A DNA stretch of 64,000 nt from Spirosoma sp. SC4-14 (GCF_037201965.1 NZ_CP147518.1:4023001-4087000), one strand, 5' to 3'; numbered from the stretch's first letter, positions 51,968-61,642 are shown. Numbers and translations are program-made. Notes: generated from the letters alone by a model not told the origin.

Positions 51968-52430
51968 GTGATGAATTAAGTATTTTACTTAGTTATTAAG
52001 TCTTATAAGGTCAAAATTATCGCTTATGAGAAACGCGAATATGGTTAAAAATGGCTTGCATAACAACAGATAACAAAACTTTTATGATGAGTGGCAAGCG
52101 CTTTACCAAATATTCATTGGAACAAGTACACATAATAACAAAATTGCATTATTTCTACCCATATTTACTATACCCTGAAAAAAGTAGTGTAAATGCAAGA
52201 GGCTATCCACTATTTTTTTTTCTGCATCTTATCGCTCTTTTAATGAAATATCTGCGGCTTTCTTACTTAAGTTTATAGGGGATTTTGCAAAAACTACTGA
52301 TTCTTGGACTTTCGGGAGAATATATACGACGTAATATAACCCAGTTCCGGAGATAATTACGCTCTTATTGAATCCGACCAAACATCAGTAATCTCCATCA
52401 ACGCATTACCCTAAACTAACTCAATTTATC
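51968..52430. other. divergent non-coding region
   Basis: A 463-base AT-rich region between divergent genes (TldD copy 2 on minus, M14 peptidase on plus). A short frame at 52051-52278 shows no coding character. Promoters in both directions are expected; none could be placed with confidence. Confidence 0.45.
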
Positions 52431-55232
52431 ATGTTCAAAGTTTTCCGATTAGCGGCTATTCTTCTGCTTGTGGTTCAAACCAGCGGATGGTCGCAGACAC
52501 TTCCATCACCCAAAGAGCATTTTGGTTTCAATATCGGCGACGATTACCAACTTGCTACGTACACGCAAACCGAAGCCTATTTTAAAAAACTGGCAACCTC
52601 GGATCGCACCAAACTGGTCGATATTGGTATGACCGAAGAAGGACGGCATCAGTATATGCTAATTGTGTCGTCGCCAGAAAACATTAAAAAACTGGATCGG
52701 TACAAAGAGATTTCTCAAAAGTTAGCCCGTGCTGAAGGTCTTTCGGAAGAACAGGCACGCGCACTGGCTGCCGAAGGAAAAGCCATTGTCTGGATCGACG
52801 GTGGTTTGCACGCAACGGAAACCGTTGGTACGCACCAGCTCATCGAAACAGCCTGGGAACTCGTAAGTCGTAAAGATCCCGAAACATTGCGGATACTCGA
52901 CAATGTGGTTATTCTGCTGACCCACGCCAACCCCGATGGGCAGGAGATTGTCAGTAACTGGTATATGCGTGAACCGAAAGCCGAAAAACGGGCTCTGGAC
53001 CACCTCCCCCGCCTGTATCAGAAATACGTTGGTCATGACAATAACCGCGACTTTTTCATCATGAATATGAAAGAGACGCAGAATATGGGGCGCCAGTTGT
53101 TTATTGAGTGGATTCCGCAAATCATGTACAATCACCACCAGCGCGGTCCGGCCGGATCGGTGCTGGCGGGTCCGCCCTACCGCGATCCGTTCAACTACGT
53201 GTTCGACCCACTCATGATTACGGGGATCGATGCGTTGGGTGCTGCTATGGTGAATCGGTTAAATTCGGAGAACAAGCCTGGTTTTACCCGCCTGGGAGGG
53301 TCCGTTTTTTCGACTTGGTATAATGGTGGTCTTCGTACAACAACCCACTTCCATAATATGATTGGTTTGCTGACCGAAATCATTGGTGGGCCAACTCCAG
53401 AAGATATTCCGCTGGTACCGCAACGGCTGATCCCAAACGGAAATACACCGTTTCCCGTAACTCCTCAGAAATGGCATTTCAAACAATCGATCGATTACTC
53501 GCTATCGTTAAACTATTCGGTTCTGGATTATGCGGCCCGCCAGCGCGACGAGTTGCTGTATAACATCTATCGGATGGGCAAAAACTCCATCGACCGGGGT
53601 AGTCAGGATTACTGGACACTCTCGCCCAAACGCGTCGATGAAATTACCCGCGCCTATCAGGCCGATCAGAAAAAAAGTGGTTCTTCATCCACCGCAACCC
53701 CCGACCAATACGGATTACTGCCTCGTGGGGGCGGTTTGCCGGTAAAATACTACGACTCAATCATGAAAGCCCCCGCCGAACGCGACCCACGTGGTTATAT
53801 CATTACGGCGAATCAATCGGATTTAGGGACAACCGTTCGCTTCATCAATGCGCTTGTTAAAACGGGTATTCAGATTCAGGAAGCTACGAGCGATTTCACG
53901 GTAGCAGGCAAAAAATATCCGGCAGGTTCTTATATCGTTAAAACCGATCAGTCGTTCCGGCCCCACATTCTGGATATGTTTGAACCACAGGATCACCCCA
54001 ACGATTTCCAGTATCCGGGCGGCCCTCCGGTACGCCCATACGATGCGGCTGGCTGGACATTAGCCTACCAGATGAATGTGCAATTTGACCGCGTTCTGGA
54101 TGCTTTCGATGGCCCATTCAAGAAATTACCGTTAGGTGAACTTCAGTCGCCCAAAGGTCATATCGATGCGGCATCGGGTGCTGGTTATGTACTGAGTGCC
54201 AAAGCCAATAATTCATTCATTGCTGTCAATGACCTGCTCAGTTCCGGTGTCGATGTCTATCGGATGCCCGTAGGAGTTTCAGGCAATTCGGCTATCGAAT
54301 CGGGTGCGTTTTTCGTTCCCGCATCGGCCAAAGCCAAGACTGCGTTAGATAAATCGGCCAAAGATCTGGGTCTTGACATTAAAAGCATCGCGAAACGGCC
54401 AACATCGCTGGTTAAGGTAGCCCCCCAACGTATTGCGCTCTGGGATACCTACGGCGGTTCAATGCCGTCGGGTTGGGTACGCTGGCTGATGGAGCAATAC
54501 CATTTCCCCATGAAGCTGATTTATGCGCAGGATATTGACGCGGGCGATTTGCGGAAGCAATACGACGTTATTGTTTTCGTAACCCGTGCCATACCAGCGC
54601 CCAGTACCGGCAATGGCCGTGGCGATGGTGAATTCAATTATTTTCAGGGTCGCGAACCGAAAGCCGAAGAACTACCCGCCGAATATCGTATGTGGGTCGG
54701 CAAAATTACTCCCGACAAATCAATTCCTCAGTTGAAGAAGTTTATGGAAGCGGGCGGTAGTGTTGTCACCATTGGCAGCAGCACAAATCTGGCCTATCAC
54801 CTGGGCCTTCCCGTGAAAAGCGCGCTGGTCGAAATGACGAGTTCAGGTCAGGAGCGTCCACTACCAAACGAAAAATATTACATTCCGGGCAGTGTTTTGC
54901 GTGTAACCCTCGATTCGACTCAGCAGGCTACCTGGGGTATGCCCACTCAAACGGATGTATATTTTGATGCCAGTCCGGTCTTTAAAATTGCTCCCGATGC
55001 AATTGCGAAAGGAACGGTTAAACCGTTGGCCTGGTTTGCAACCGACAAGCCCCTGCGCAGCGGCTGGGCCTGGGGACAATCCTACCTCCGCGACGGCGTA
55101 GCTGCTTTTATGGCACCGGTAGGCGCGGGAAAATTACTTGCCTTCGGCCCCGAAATCACCTTCCGGGCACAAGCGCAGGGAACGTTTAAGCTCCTCTTCA
55201 ATCAGCTTTATGGCGCTTCCGTAAGCCAATAA
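52431..55232 (+). CDS. secreted M14-family zinc carboxypeptidase
   Basis: Exported metallopeptidase of 933 residues, signal peptide ending TSGWSQ (about 1-22). The zinc-binding HxxE is H127-A-T-E130 in IDGGLHATETVGTHQ; NPDG and HDNNRDF follow as in M14 (substrate-binding Asn-Arg), and NHHQ provides a likely third ligand. After the catalytic domain (to about 400) comes a long C-terminal part, including a glutamine-amidotransferase-like section (YDVIVFVTRAIP...LKKFMEAGGSVVTIGSS). The protein matches large Bacteroidota M14 peptidases of unknown substrate. Confidence 0.88.
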   Translation: MFKVFRLAAILLLVVQTSGWSQTLPSPKEHFGFNIGDDYQLATYTQTEAYFKKLATSDRTKLVDIGMTEEGRHQYMLIVSSPENIKKLDRYKEISQKLARAEGLSEEQARALAAEGKAIVWIDGGLHATETVGTHQLIETAWELVSRKDPETLRILDNVVILLTHANPDGQEIVSNWYMREPKAEKRALDHLPRLYQKYVGHDNNRDFFIMNMKETQNMGRQLFIEWIPQIMYNHHQRGPAGSVLAGPPYRDPFNYVFDPLMITGIDALGAAMVNRLNSENKPGFTRLGGSVFSTWYNGGLRTTTHFHNMIGLLTEIIGGPTPEDIPLVPQRLIPNGNTPFPVTPQKWHFKQSIDYSLSLNYSVLDYAARQRDELLYNIYRMGKNSIDRGSQDYWTLSPKRVDEITRAYQADQKKSGSSSTATPDQYGLLPRGGGLPVKYYDSIMKAPAERDPRGYIITANQSDLGTTVRFINALVKTGIQIQEATSDFTVAGKKYPAGSYIVKTDQSFRPHILDMFEPQDHPNDFQYPGGPPVRPYDAAGWTLAYQMNVQFDRVLDAFDGPFKKLPLGELQSPKGHIDAASGAGYVLSAKANNSFIAVNDLLSSGVDVYRMPVGVSGNSAIESGAFFVPASAKAKTALDKSAKDLGLDIKSIAKRPTSLVKVAPQRIALWDTYGGSMPSGWVRWLMEQYHFPMKLIYAQDIDAGDLRKQYDVIVFVTRAIPAPSTGNGRGDGEFNYFQGREPKAEELPAEYRMWVGKITPDKSIPQLKKFMEAGGSVVTIGSSTNLAYHLGLPVKSALVEMTSSGQERPLPNEKYYIPGSVLRVTLDSTQQATWGMPTQTDVYFDASPVFKIAPDAIAKGTVKPLAWFATDKPLRSGWAWGQSYLRDGVAAFMAPVGAGKLLAFGPEITFRAQAQGTFKLLFNQLYGASVSQ

Positions 55233-55266
55233 TAGGAACCTATTTCCCGGCTAAAGGGAATTAATA

Positions 55267-55297
55267 AAAAAGCCTGATCGCTCTGGTCAGGCTTTTT
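55267..55297. terminator. bidirectional intrinsic terminator
   Basis: An 11-bp stem (55267-55277 with 55287-55297) with A-run and T-run flanks on the two strands, between the convergent M14 gene and zinc-ribbon gene. Its right arm overlaps the stop codon of the latter. Confidence 0.9.
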
Positions 55298-55541
55298 CAT
55301 ATAGATAATCTTCAGGAACTCGCAGGCCGGAGACATTGGCTCCACAACAGGGGCACCACACTTCAATACTGGTTCCCCGACACTGCGGACATGGTGTGGC
55401 AATGAGCCACCGATTCGGCTCCGATGTATCACCGAATTCATCCAGGTAACCGTCATTACAAAAATTCGAACAATAGCGCCAACGGGTTTCCTCATACCCA
55501 CAGTTTGGGCAAGGCGTTCCGTTCAGTTCATAATCATCCAT
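55287..55541 (-). CDS. small zinc-ribbon protein
   Basis: An 84-residue cysteine-rich protein: TPCPNCGYEETRWRYCSNFC, TPCPQCRG and VWCPCCGANV provide at least three CxxC pairs for zinc. No other domain; possibly a nucleic-acid- or protein-binding adaptor. Low complexity of partners around it gives no functional hint. Confidence 0.7.
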   Translation of the reverse strand: MDDYELNGTPCPNCGYEETRWRYCSNFCNDGYLDEFGDTSEPNRWLIATPCPQCRGTSIEVWCPCCGANVSGLRVPEDYLYEKA

Positions 55542-55956
55542 GCCTTAATCAGACACATAAAACCTAATTGTCTAAGCAATAATAACAAAGGGGATCGATC
55601 AGGTGAGATTGGAGTTGGAGCAACTAATGTAACTACACAAAACGGATTTACACTATGCACGCGTCTAAGCACTATTATGCAGAAAGTATAACAAACAAAA
55701 TACAACTAACTAACAATCAGAATATTATATAAAAATAAGCAGAATTAGCCAGGTGCTAAAACCAATTGAATGGTCCGCAATAAATCCGAGAATCAGGCGC
55801 CTTATAAGTTAGCCTACAAATATAGGTAAATCTACTGATTTTGTCAATTATAAATAAATTACCTCAAAAACCGACATTCATTTTCAGAAGCAGAATCGCA
55901 GGTAAAGTTTAGTCCTGCCATGCCTGTTCTTCTCTGCGAGTATCATAAATTTTATT
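55542..55956. other. AT-rich non-coding stretch
   Basis: No gene, repeat or RNA recognised. Base composition is notably more AT-rich than the flanking genes. Confidence 0.45.
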
Positions 55957-56154
55957 TCACTTTTTGCCTGTAAGCAGGTTAAATTTTAGTAAGCCAATCA
56001 TAAGTGCGACAACCATAGCACAGCAAACCGATGCGAATAAGATGTATTGTATTCGCTCGCCAGCCTTTATTTTCTTGTCCATAGCGCTAAGCGCATAAGT
56101 AACCATCATGAATAACTGACCAAAAACTCCCAGTACAAGTAAAATATAATTCAT
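55957..56154 (-). CDS. small two-helix membrane protein
   Basis: A 65-residue protein with two hydrophobic helices (YILLVLGVFGQLFMMVTYAL and IQYILFASVCCAMVVALMIGLL) joined by a basic loop (DKKIKAGER). No family recognised. It stands alone in an AT-rich region. Confidence 0.55.
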   Translation of the reverse strand: MNYILLVLGVFGQLFMMVTYALSAMDKKIKAGERIQYILFASVCCAMVVALMIGLLKFNLLTGKK

Positions 56155-56671
56155 GATTAATAATTACTCAGTATAAAATACTACTTTTGAAAAACATATC
56201 GTAGTATTTTGCCACCAAAATTACCATTCAATAAATAACCAAAATTTGGATATACCAAGGGTCACTTTCTTTAGACCTATTGATTGCTTTAGTAATTCGA
56301 GACCCCAAAAAAGGTAAGCTTATTGATGAGAGTAGATAAATCTGTGAACCGTACTACCTGAAAGAGCAGACTTGCTTTATGCATTCGTTAGCACTGAATC
56401 AGCATTCATCATAACCAGAAAAAGTATAATCGCTTACAAACTTCAGTATTACCTATTCGCAATAATCGGAAAAGAGCACCGCTCATTTTGCGCATCAGCC
56501 ACTTCTACTACGAAGATTTGTTCATTCATTCTGGCCCAGTACACCAATTTTCTTCTGGTAGACAAAGGAATATTTATTAGCGGGGAAATACCATTATTTT
56601 TTATGAAAGGCCGATTCATGCCATCAATGGTCGGTTTTCAAGAGTTGGCTACCCCCTGTCGGCAGGTCGTT
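56155..56671. other. stretch without a convincing gene
   Basis: A plus-strand frame at 56372-56698 could encode 108 residues but has no recognisable domain, runs into the terminator hairpin and has atypical composition for this genome; I do not call it a gene. Confidence 0.45.
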
Positions 56672-56716
56672 CTCATAAAAAAAGAGCAGCCACTTTAGCT
56701 ACTCTTTTTTTATGAG
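56672..56716. terminator. terminator hairpin after the DUF983 gene
   Basis: A 15-bp perfect inverted repeat (56672-56686 with 56702-56716), rich in A/T with a GAG/CTC core, 23 bases after the stop of the DUF983 gene on the minus strand. Confidence 0.85.
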
Positions 56717-56739
56717 TTAAATGGGTCTACCAACGAATG

Positions 56740-57135
56740 TTACTTTATTTTTTGCTGTAGTACAGAAGGCTGCTGTGGCTTGGGACTAACAAAAATCGAA
56801 AGCCAGGTTCTGCGTGCCATCCGAAAAAAATAAGGAGTTAGTAGAAACAGGCTAGGGACTAATCCAATCAGGTAATAATCCAGATCTACGCCCAGCCAAA
56901 CCACAACCAGGAAAAAGGTTATCAATATCCAGATTGTAAAAAAAGCATAGCTGACAAACATAGACGCCCAATAGAAACCAGGCTCGGGCATGAAATTTTG
57001 CCCACAGGCTGGACAATGATCATGCATACGGTCAAAATGACGACTAAACGCACTGTTTGTAACGAAAAAATCGCCCTGTCCGCACTGAGGGCATTTATTA
57101 AAAACAATACTATGGAACCGACTGTTAGCTGACAT
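56740..57135 (-). CDS. DUF983 membrane protein
   Basis: A 131-residue protein with two N-terminal zinc-knuckle-like pairs (KCPQCGQGDFF, HCPACGQNFMPEPGFYWASMF) and two membrane helices (FFTIWILITFFLVVVWLGV, YYLIGLVPSLFLLTPYFF). This is the DUF983 pattern; function unknown. Monocistronic with its own terminator. Confidence 0.88.
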   Translation of the reverse strand: MSANSRFHSIVFNKCPQCGQGDFFVTNSAFSRHFDRMHDHCPACGQNFMPEPGFYWASMFVSYAFFTIWILITFFLVVVWLGVDLDYYLIGLVPSLFLLTPYFFRMARRTWLSIFVSPKPQQPSVLQQKIK

Positions 57136-57263
57136 AATTTCATAATTTTACTACTGATTAACAGTCACTTATTAAGGTATAACCGTTAATCGGTATGGCT
57201 GTCACAAAGGTATACCAGGCCTAACTCAACCGCAAAGACATACAAACCATTGTATGGTACAAA

Positions 57264-58133
57264 TCAACGATTTACGAACAGACTCTGCCGAAACTCGGCG
57301 GGCGTTTGCGTTGTCTGTTTCCGGAAAAATCGAACGAAGTAAGAGGGGTCGTCAAAGCCCAGGTAATAAGCTACTTCTTTCACCGATTGCGCTGTGTGCG
57401 TTAGCAGACGCTTTGCTTCAACAACCAAACGTTCGTGCAAAAGCTGACTTGCGGTTTTGCCAACAATCTTCTTACAAATGTGATTAAGATAATTTGGCGT
57501 AAGATTCATCTGTTCGGCATAACGGCTCACTTCCCTAACTGTCAGAAACTGACGCTCCAGTAATTCTTCATATTGCCGAATCCGATCATAAAGCTGCGTA
57601 TCGACACCCGGCCATTGCTGATGATAGAGTCGGTTAGCCGTTTCGAGAATTATGTGTAGAAACGACAAAAAGACCTCCGCCCGGTTTGGTTGCTGCTGTT
57701 CATACTCTAAATAGGCCTGTTTGAAAACACTGCTAAACAACTCCTGCCGATCTGCTCCCGACACCAGGGGTTGTTGCTGATTTGAATGGTAGAATGGATA
57801 TTGATAAAACCGGTTTCCAAACCGGCTCAGAAAAAAATTAGCATCAAAAAACAGGTTATAGCCACGAATATCGGATGATAATTGCCAGCTATGAATCTGG
57901 CCAGGTGTCAGAAAATACAACTGGTTGGCTTCTACAGTATAGGTTTTAAAGTCAATTGTGTGGGTGCCACTTCCCTGAAAAATCCACATGAGCAAATAAA
58001 ACGTGTGCGCGTGTGGATCGTCGATTCCTTTTACTTCTTCAACAAGTTTTTCCAGCCGGGCCATATAAAAAAGCGTATAGGGCTCATGGCGAGGAAATGA
58101 TTCAAGTTTAAATATGGGAACAGGAGCAGCCAT
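57264..58133 (-). CDS. AraC-family transcriptional regulator
   Basis: A 289-residue activator type: N-terminal cupin-like ligand domain (FYLLMWIFQGSGTHTIDFKTYTVEANQLYFLTPGQIHSW) and a C-terminal AraC double helix-turn-helix at about 190-285 (LTVREVSRYAEQMNLTPNYLNHICKKIVGKTASQLLHERLVVEAKRLL...SVKEVAYYLGFDDPSYFVRFFRKQTTQTPAEFRQ). The ligand is unknown. A terminator separates it from the MerR gene upstream. Confidence 0.93.
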   Translation of the reverse strand: MAAPVPIFKLESFPRHEPYTLFYMARLEKLVEEVKGIDDPHAHTFYLLMWIFQGSGTHTIDFKTYTVEANQLYFLTPGQIHSWQLSSDIRGYNLFFDANFFLSRFGNRFYQYPFYHSNQQQPLVSGADRQELFSSVFKQAYLEYEQQQPNRAEVFLSFLHIILETANRLYHQQWPGVDTQLYDRIRQYEELLERQFLTVREVSRYAEQMNLTPNYLNHICKKIVGKTASQLLHERLVVEAKRLLTHTAQSVKEVAYYLGFDDPSYFVRFFRKQTTQTPAEFRQSLFVNR

Positions 58134-58251
58134 TTCAGGAAATTATTTTTCGACCAAAACTACCGAGTCTTCGATAGCGTATGCTACACACGGCTTCAAT
58201 AAATCAACTACCTGATAAATAAAACCTTACTATAGAAAAGTAGTCGTTTCG

Positions 58252-58301
58252 AAACCGCAGGAGCCAAAGATACAAGTATATTCATGGCGCTCCTGCGGTT
58301 T
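58252..58301. terminator. terminator of the MerR-family gene
   Basis: A 13-bp perfect GC-rich stem (58252-58264 with 58289-58301) located 43 bases after the MerR gene stop on the minus strand. Confidence 0.75.
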
Positions 58302-58343
58302 ATAATCAGCAAGAAGATACCAGCCGAAAGAATTCCGGCTTAC

Positions 58344-59120
58344 CTATCTTTTCAACTGTGTTTCGACAAAATATATCATTGCCTTACTCATAAAGGAGGC
58401 AAATTCGAGATTTTCCTGACCATTCTGGCTGGTATATCGCAGGTCGGTTACGTATAGTTGTGCTAACCCTTTGTAAGCTCCGAGTTGGTTTCCTTTACCT
58501 ACCGACGGCCCCCAAAAAGCCTGAATATTGGCAAAATGGCGAACAATTTCCGTCTGAACCTGCTCCGACTCAGGTGGCAAATTCATCAACGAAAGCAGTT
58601 GTCGGGTAATGTCCTGCTGGGCGGCTTTGAGCTGTCCAAAATCAGCTTTACTCAACTGGCGCAGCCTGTGCTCACTTTCATCTACGACCTCAGCACCATA
58701 ATTCTCTACGGCCTCACGTCGATAGGCTTCGGCTTTGCCGTTCGGAAAACCTTCATACAATTCTTCGTCTGTCAACATAGTTTTTTCTCCTTTCAATTTA
58801 GACATGGTTTTGTCAATCGTAGTTAACAGCGCAGCAAGTCGATCCCGCCGGGCTTCCAGAGCCCGTTTATGGTGTTGCATTGCCTGAAGAACATCGAAAT
58901 CGGGAGCCTCCAGAATCCGACGGATTTCATCCAGTGAAAAATCCAGTTCCTTATAAAACAGGATTTGCTGCAATCGGATCAATTCCTGGTCGCCATATAA
59001 TCGGTACCTGGCCTCGGTACGAACAGATGGCTTGAGGAGCCCCAACCGGTCATAATAATGCAGTGTGCGCACACTGATTCCAGCCAGTTTGGCAAGCTTA
59101 TGAACTGAATACAAGTTCAT
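58344..59120 (-). CDS. MerR-family regulator with TipAS-type ligand domain
   Basis: A 258-residue regulator. The MerR winged helix is at 1-70 (YSVHKLAKLAGISVRTLHYYDRLGLLKPS, RLYGDQELIRLQQILFYKELDFSLDEIRRIL), then a coiled dimer helix (ALEARRDRLAALLTTIDKTMSKLKGEK) and a C-terminal TipAS-like antibiotic-recognition domain. The ATG at 59120 directly precedes the HTH; the frame runs to 59180, but a MerR-type promoter occupies that part. It probably autoregulates through that promoter and responds to a hydrophobic drug-like ligand. Confidence 0.9.
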   Translation of the reverse strand: MNLYSVHKLAKLAGISVRTLHYYDRLGLLKPSVRTEARYRLYGDQELIRLQQILFYKELDFSLDEIRRILEAPDFDVLQAMQHHKRALEARRDRLAALLTTIDKTMSKLKGEKTMLTDEELYEGFPNGKAEAYRREAVENYGAEVVDESEHRLRQLSKADFGQLKAAQQDITRQLLSLMNLPPESEQVQTEIVRHFANIQAFWGPSVGKGNQLGAYKGLAQLYVTDLRYTSQNGQENLEFASFMSKAMIYFVETQLKR

Positions 59121-59147
59121 TGAATTTGCTACGTTTGATTGACGAAG

Positions 59148-59180
59148 CAAAGCTACACTATGACGTAAGGGGAGAGTCAA
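59148..59180 (-). promoter_or_regulatory. MerR-type promoter with 19-bp spacer
   Basis: On the minus strand TTGACT (59180-59175) and TAGCTT (59155-59150) are separated by 19 bp, the over-long spacing activated by MerR proteins; the second box extended to 59148 reads TAGCTTTG, an exact Bacteroidota -7 match. The start codon is 28 bases downstream. Confidence 0.65.
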
Positions 59181-59267
59181 GAAAAATTTTCACTTTTTTT
59201 CTGAAACGTTTATGCAAGGGCTGTTACCTGATTTCAACAGTATCTGCACCTTGTTGTTAAAGTAATT

Positions 59268-59308
59268 AACGACAAAGCCCGGTATATCGCTTACCGGGCT
59301 TTGTCGTT
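59268..59308. terminator. strong terminator hairpin
   Basis: A 17-bp perfect stem (59268-59284 with 59292-59308) and 7-base loop, between the small gene ending at 59327 (minus) and the MerR promoter. It would insulate the MerR gene from upstream transcription. Confidence 0.85.
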
Positions 59309-59326
59309 GAATAAGCTGCCTGCTAT

Positions 59327-59515
59327 TCATGAAGAGATGGGTTGATCGACCTGCGGGAGGTGTCGTATAAATCGACCGACTAAATGGCCAGATGGATCAT
59401 AGGCCGCCTGATAGATAAATCGTTTTGAGCAGAAAAAATCACCGCCTATGGACCGCACCTGTACTGGTTTTCCATCAACCAGAATACGGATAGGAAATTT
59501 TCGTTGAGCTGGCAT
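59327..59515 (-). CDS. small hypothetical protein
   Basis: A 62-residue protein beginning MPAQRKFPIRILVDGKPVQV; the frame is open to 59659 but the first 48 residues lack plausible coding character. The sequence has a beta-rich look (RILVDGKPVQVRSIGGDFFCSKRFIYQAAYD). No family recognised. It is followed by a strong terminator, which supports it being expressed. Confidence 0.5.
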   Translation of the reverse strand: MPAQRKFPIRILVDGKPVQVRSIGGDFFCSKRFIYQAAYDPSGHLVGRFIRHLPQVDQPISS

Positions 59516-59662
59516 ACTACTGAAATCCTTTATGTACAATATACACAATGATTCCAACAACGACAGGGTATAAATCGTGCCTGACTTCCCCCAATAATCA
59601 ACTGCCAGCGTCGATTTTCTTTTTATAAAGCAAACGAAAGGGAGAATCATTACAATCATTTT

Positions 59663-60202
59663 TTATCGGTATTGCGCCGGTGGCAAAATTTCACCCGAGA
59701 TAATTGCATTGTCCAGATCAGCGCAGTATGTTGTTCCGCCCAGCGCCAGGGCCGCACACATCTTAAAAATGTATCGTCGCTGACCACTTTGCGACAAACT
59801 TCCAACTACAGCCTGTTTTCCGCCATTTGTTGTTCCCATATACTTATAAAAAGCCTGACCATTGACATATTCGGTCGTTGATTCGGTCGGAATTTCATAA
59901 ATGAAGGCAAACCGTTGAGCGGGCCCACTGGCTTTGCCTACCAGCAGCGTATCGCCTTCATGAATAACCCAGCCTTTAATAGGTGTCTGGTATCCGGCCT
60001 TAAGGCGTGTAGGGCTCACCATCGCACTATTCGCTTCGCCCGGCGTTACGGGATCAGACTGGGCCTGACTCGCAAAACCAACCAGCACCGCTGAGAGCAT
60101 CAGCAACGCAGTAACCAGTTTTCTAGTGAAGTGTGAGCTATCCGTAAGTCTTTCCGGGCATACACCAGGCATTAGCTGTAGGCTCAAAACGTCTCTCTGC
60201 AT
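59663..60202 (-). CDS. exported hypothetical protein
   Basis: A protein of up to 179 residues with a probable signal (KLVTALLMLSAVLVGFASQAQ at about 28-48); an ATG at 60172 is an alternative start. The mature part contains GYQTPIKGWVIHEGDTLLVGKASGPAQRFAFIYEIPT and two cysteines (KMCAALALGG, TTYCADL) that could pair. No known family recognised. Codon use resembles the neighbours. Confidence 0.6.
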   Translation of the reverse strand: MQRDVLSLQLMPGVCPERLTDSSHFTRKLVTALLMLSAVLVGFASQAQSDPVTPGEANSAMVSPTRLKAGYQTPIKGWVIHEGDTLLVGKASGPAQRFAFIYEIPTESTTEYVNGQAFYKYMGTTNGGKQAVVGSLSQSGQRRYIFKMCAALALGGTTYCADLDNAIISGEILPPAQYR

Positions 60203-60422
60203 AATTATTTGTCTATCAAAAATTGACTGGCCGATTCAAAAGAGATTCTCCGGATGTTAATTCTATTGATTGTTTATCCACCTTAATGATATAAATCATT
60301 AGGTTTCTAAACATATTCTATGCCAAAAAGTACAGCAGTACGTTAACGGGCATAAATATTCTGTTATATGGGCTGTGTTTTTCTGGATTTATAAGCAACG
60401 GCAGGCCATAAGAGCTTTTCTG

Positions 60423-60542
60423 CTAAAAGAGCCAGTTGACGATTGCCAGGGTATAAAGCAGGGTAATGATCAGGACGAGTAGCCAGGCAATAATTTTAAT
60501 GGGGTCGTAGGGAGCTTTGGATGGTTTCTTTTGGGCAGGCAT
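60423..60542 (-). CDS. 39-residue single-pass membrane protein
   Basis: A short frame encoding MPAQKKPSKAPYDPIKIIAW followed by the hydrophobic helix LLVLIITLLYTLAIVNWLF and a stop. Lys/Pro-rich cytoplasmic head, one membrane helix, ending at its C-terminus in the periplasm side. Compact, with clear amphipathic organisation, which argues for a real gene despite its size. No family name recognised. Confidence 0.6.
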   Translation of the reverse strand: MPAQKKPSKAPYDPIKIIAWLLVLIITLLYTLAIVNWLF

Positions 60543-60716
60543 ATAGTCTTTATCGCCGTTTTTCTCTCCTCCTTATTTTCAGATTTGAAGCCGCTCCTGC
60601 CAGAAAAGCAGCATGTCGACTCCCCATAAAACACTAAAAGTACAAACAGAGCGCCAATAAACAGCTCTATTTGTACTTTAGCAAGAATACCTGAAAGACT
60701 TCAGGCCAATGAGTTC

Positions 60717-61523
60717 TTACAGATCACGAACCCAGATGTTGCGAAAACCTACCGGATTGCCGTGGTCCTGCAGCAGAATTGGGCCGGCACCGTGTGCCTG
60801 CACTTTCGGATATCCAATGTATTCGGTTGTGCCCCGGATGGCGGCATGGTTCTGAACCAGCACACCGTTGAGGAATACCGTTACATACGCATAGTCGATC
60901 ATCATACCGTTTTTATCGAAACGGGGAGCCTGATAAACGACATCGTAGGTTTGCCATTCGCCGGGTTTACGACTTGGGTTAACCAACGGAATAGCCTGTT
61001 TGTAAATCGAACCAACCATGCCATTCACGTAGGTGGGGTTGTTGTAGTTATCCAGCACCTGCAACTCATAGCGACCCTGTAAAAACACGCCACTGTTACC
61101 CCGGCCCTGGCCATTGCCTTCTACTTTTTCGGGCGTTTTAAACTCAAGGTGAAGCTGAAAATCGGTAAACTCTTTTTTCGAGCGGGCTGAGAAGCCTTTC
61201 GTAGAATACATCACACCATCCTGAACCGGCCATTTCAGCGGTCCTTCGTTGGTTTTTTCCCAGTCGGCAGGCGAATATCCTTTAATGGCCACCCACTCGT
61301 CGGTGTTTTTGCCATCGAATAAGATAACCGCATCAGATGGCGCTGTGGTGCCACTGGTAGCAGCCGAATTGGTTCCTGGAGTGATAACCGGCGGAACGGG
61401 TTCCCAGATTTCTGTCGATTCCGGGGTTTTCTTGGGGGTTTGGTTTTGAGCTGTGGCCGAATAGGTTAGGGCTAAGCCAACGATACCAACGCAGAACGCG
61501 AGCGATAACGGAGCATTTTTCAT
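60717..61523 (-). CDS. secreted DUF1080 (3-keto-disaccharide hydrolase-like) protein
   Basis: A 268-residue exported protein (signal ends YSATAQ) with one DUF1080/GH16-like concanavalin fold: AVILFDGKNTDEWVAIKGYSPADWEKTNEGPLKWPVQDGVMYS, FTDFQLHLEFKTPE, GRGNSGVFLQGRYELQVLDN, GEWQTYDVVYQAPRFD, LQDHGNPVGFRNIWVRDL. Members cleave 3-keto-glycosides in characterised cases. Divergent from a larger DUF1080 protein at 61643. Confidence 0.9.
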   Translation of the reverse strand: MKNAPLSLAFCVGIVGLALTYSATAQNQTPKKTPESTEIWEPVPPVITPGTNSAATSGTTAPSDAVILFDGKNTDEWVAIKGYSPADWEKTNEGPLKWPVQDGVMYSTKGFSARSKKEFTDFQLHLEFKTPEKVEGNGQGRGNSGVFLQGRYELQVLDNYNNPTYVNGMVGSIYKQAIPLVNPSRKPGEWQTYDVVYQAPRFDKNGMMIDYAYVTVFLNGVLVQNHAAIRGTTEYIGYPKVQAHGAGPILLQDHGNPVGFRNIWVRDL

Positions 61524-61642
61524 GGAAATGTAAACGGGTTAATGAATTGGCAAGTAAACCCCCAAAGATAGGGTAAATGCCGAATCTCATCCGTTTGTGG
61601 TGAAAAAATGGTAAATTTCGGGTCCAAAATTTCAAATCCTAC

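Noticed and set aside
56372..56698. Open frame of 108 codons on the plus strand
   Set aside because: No recognisable domain, atypical composition and its end lies within a terminator hairpin; more likely chance.
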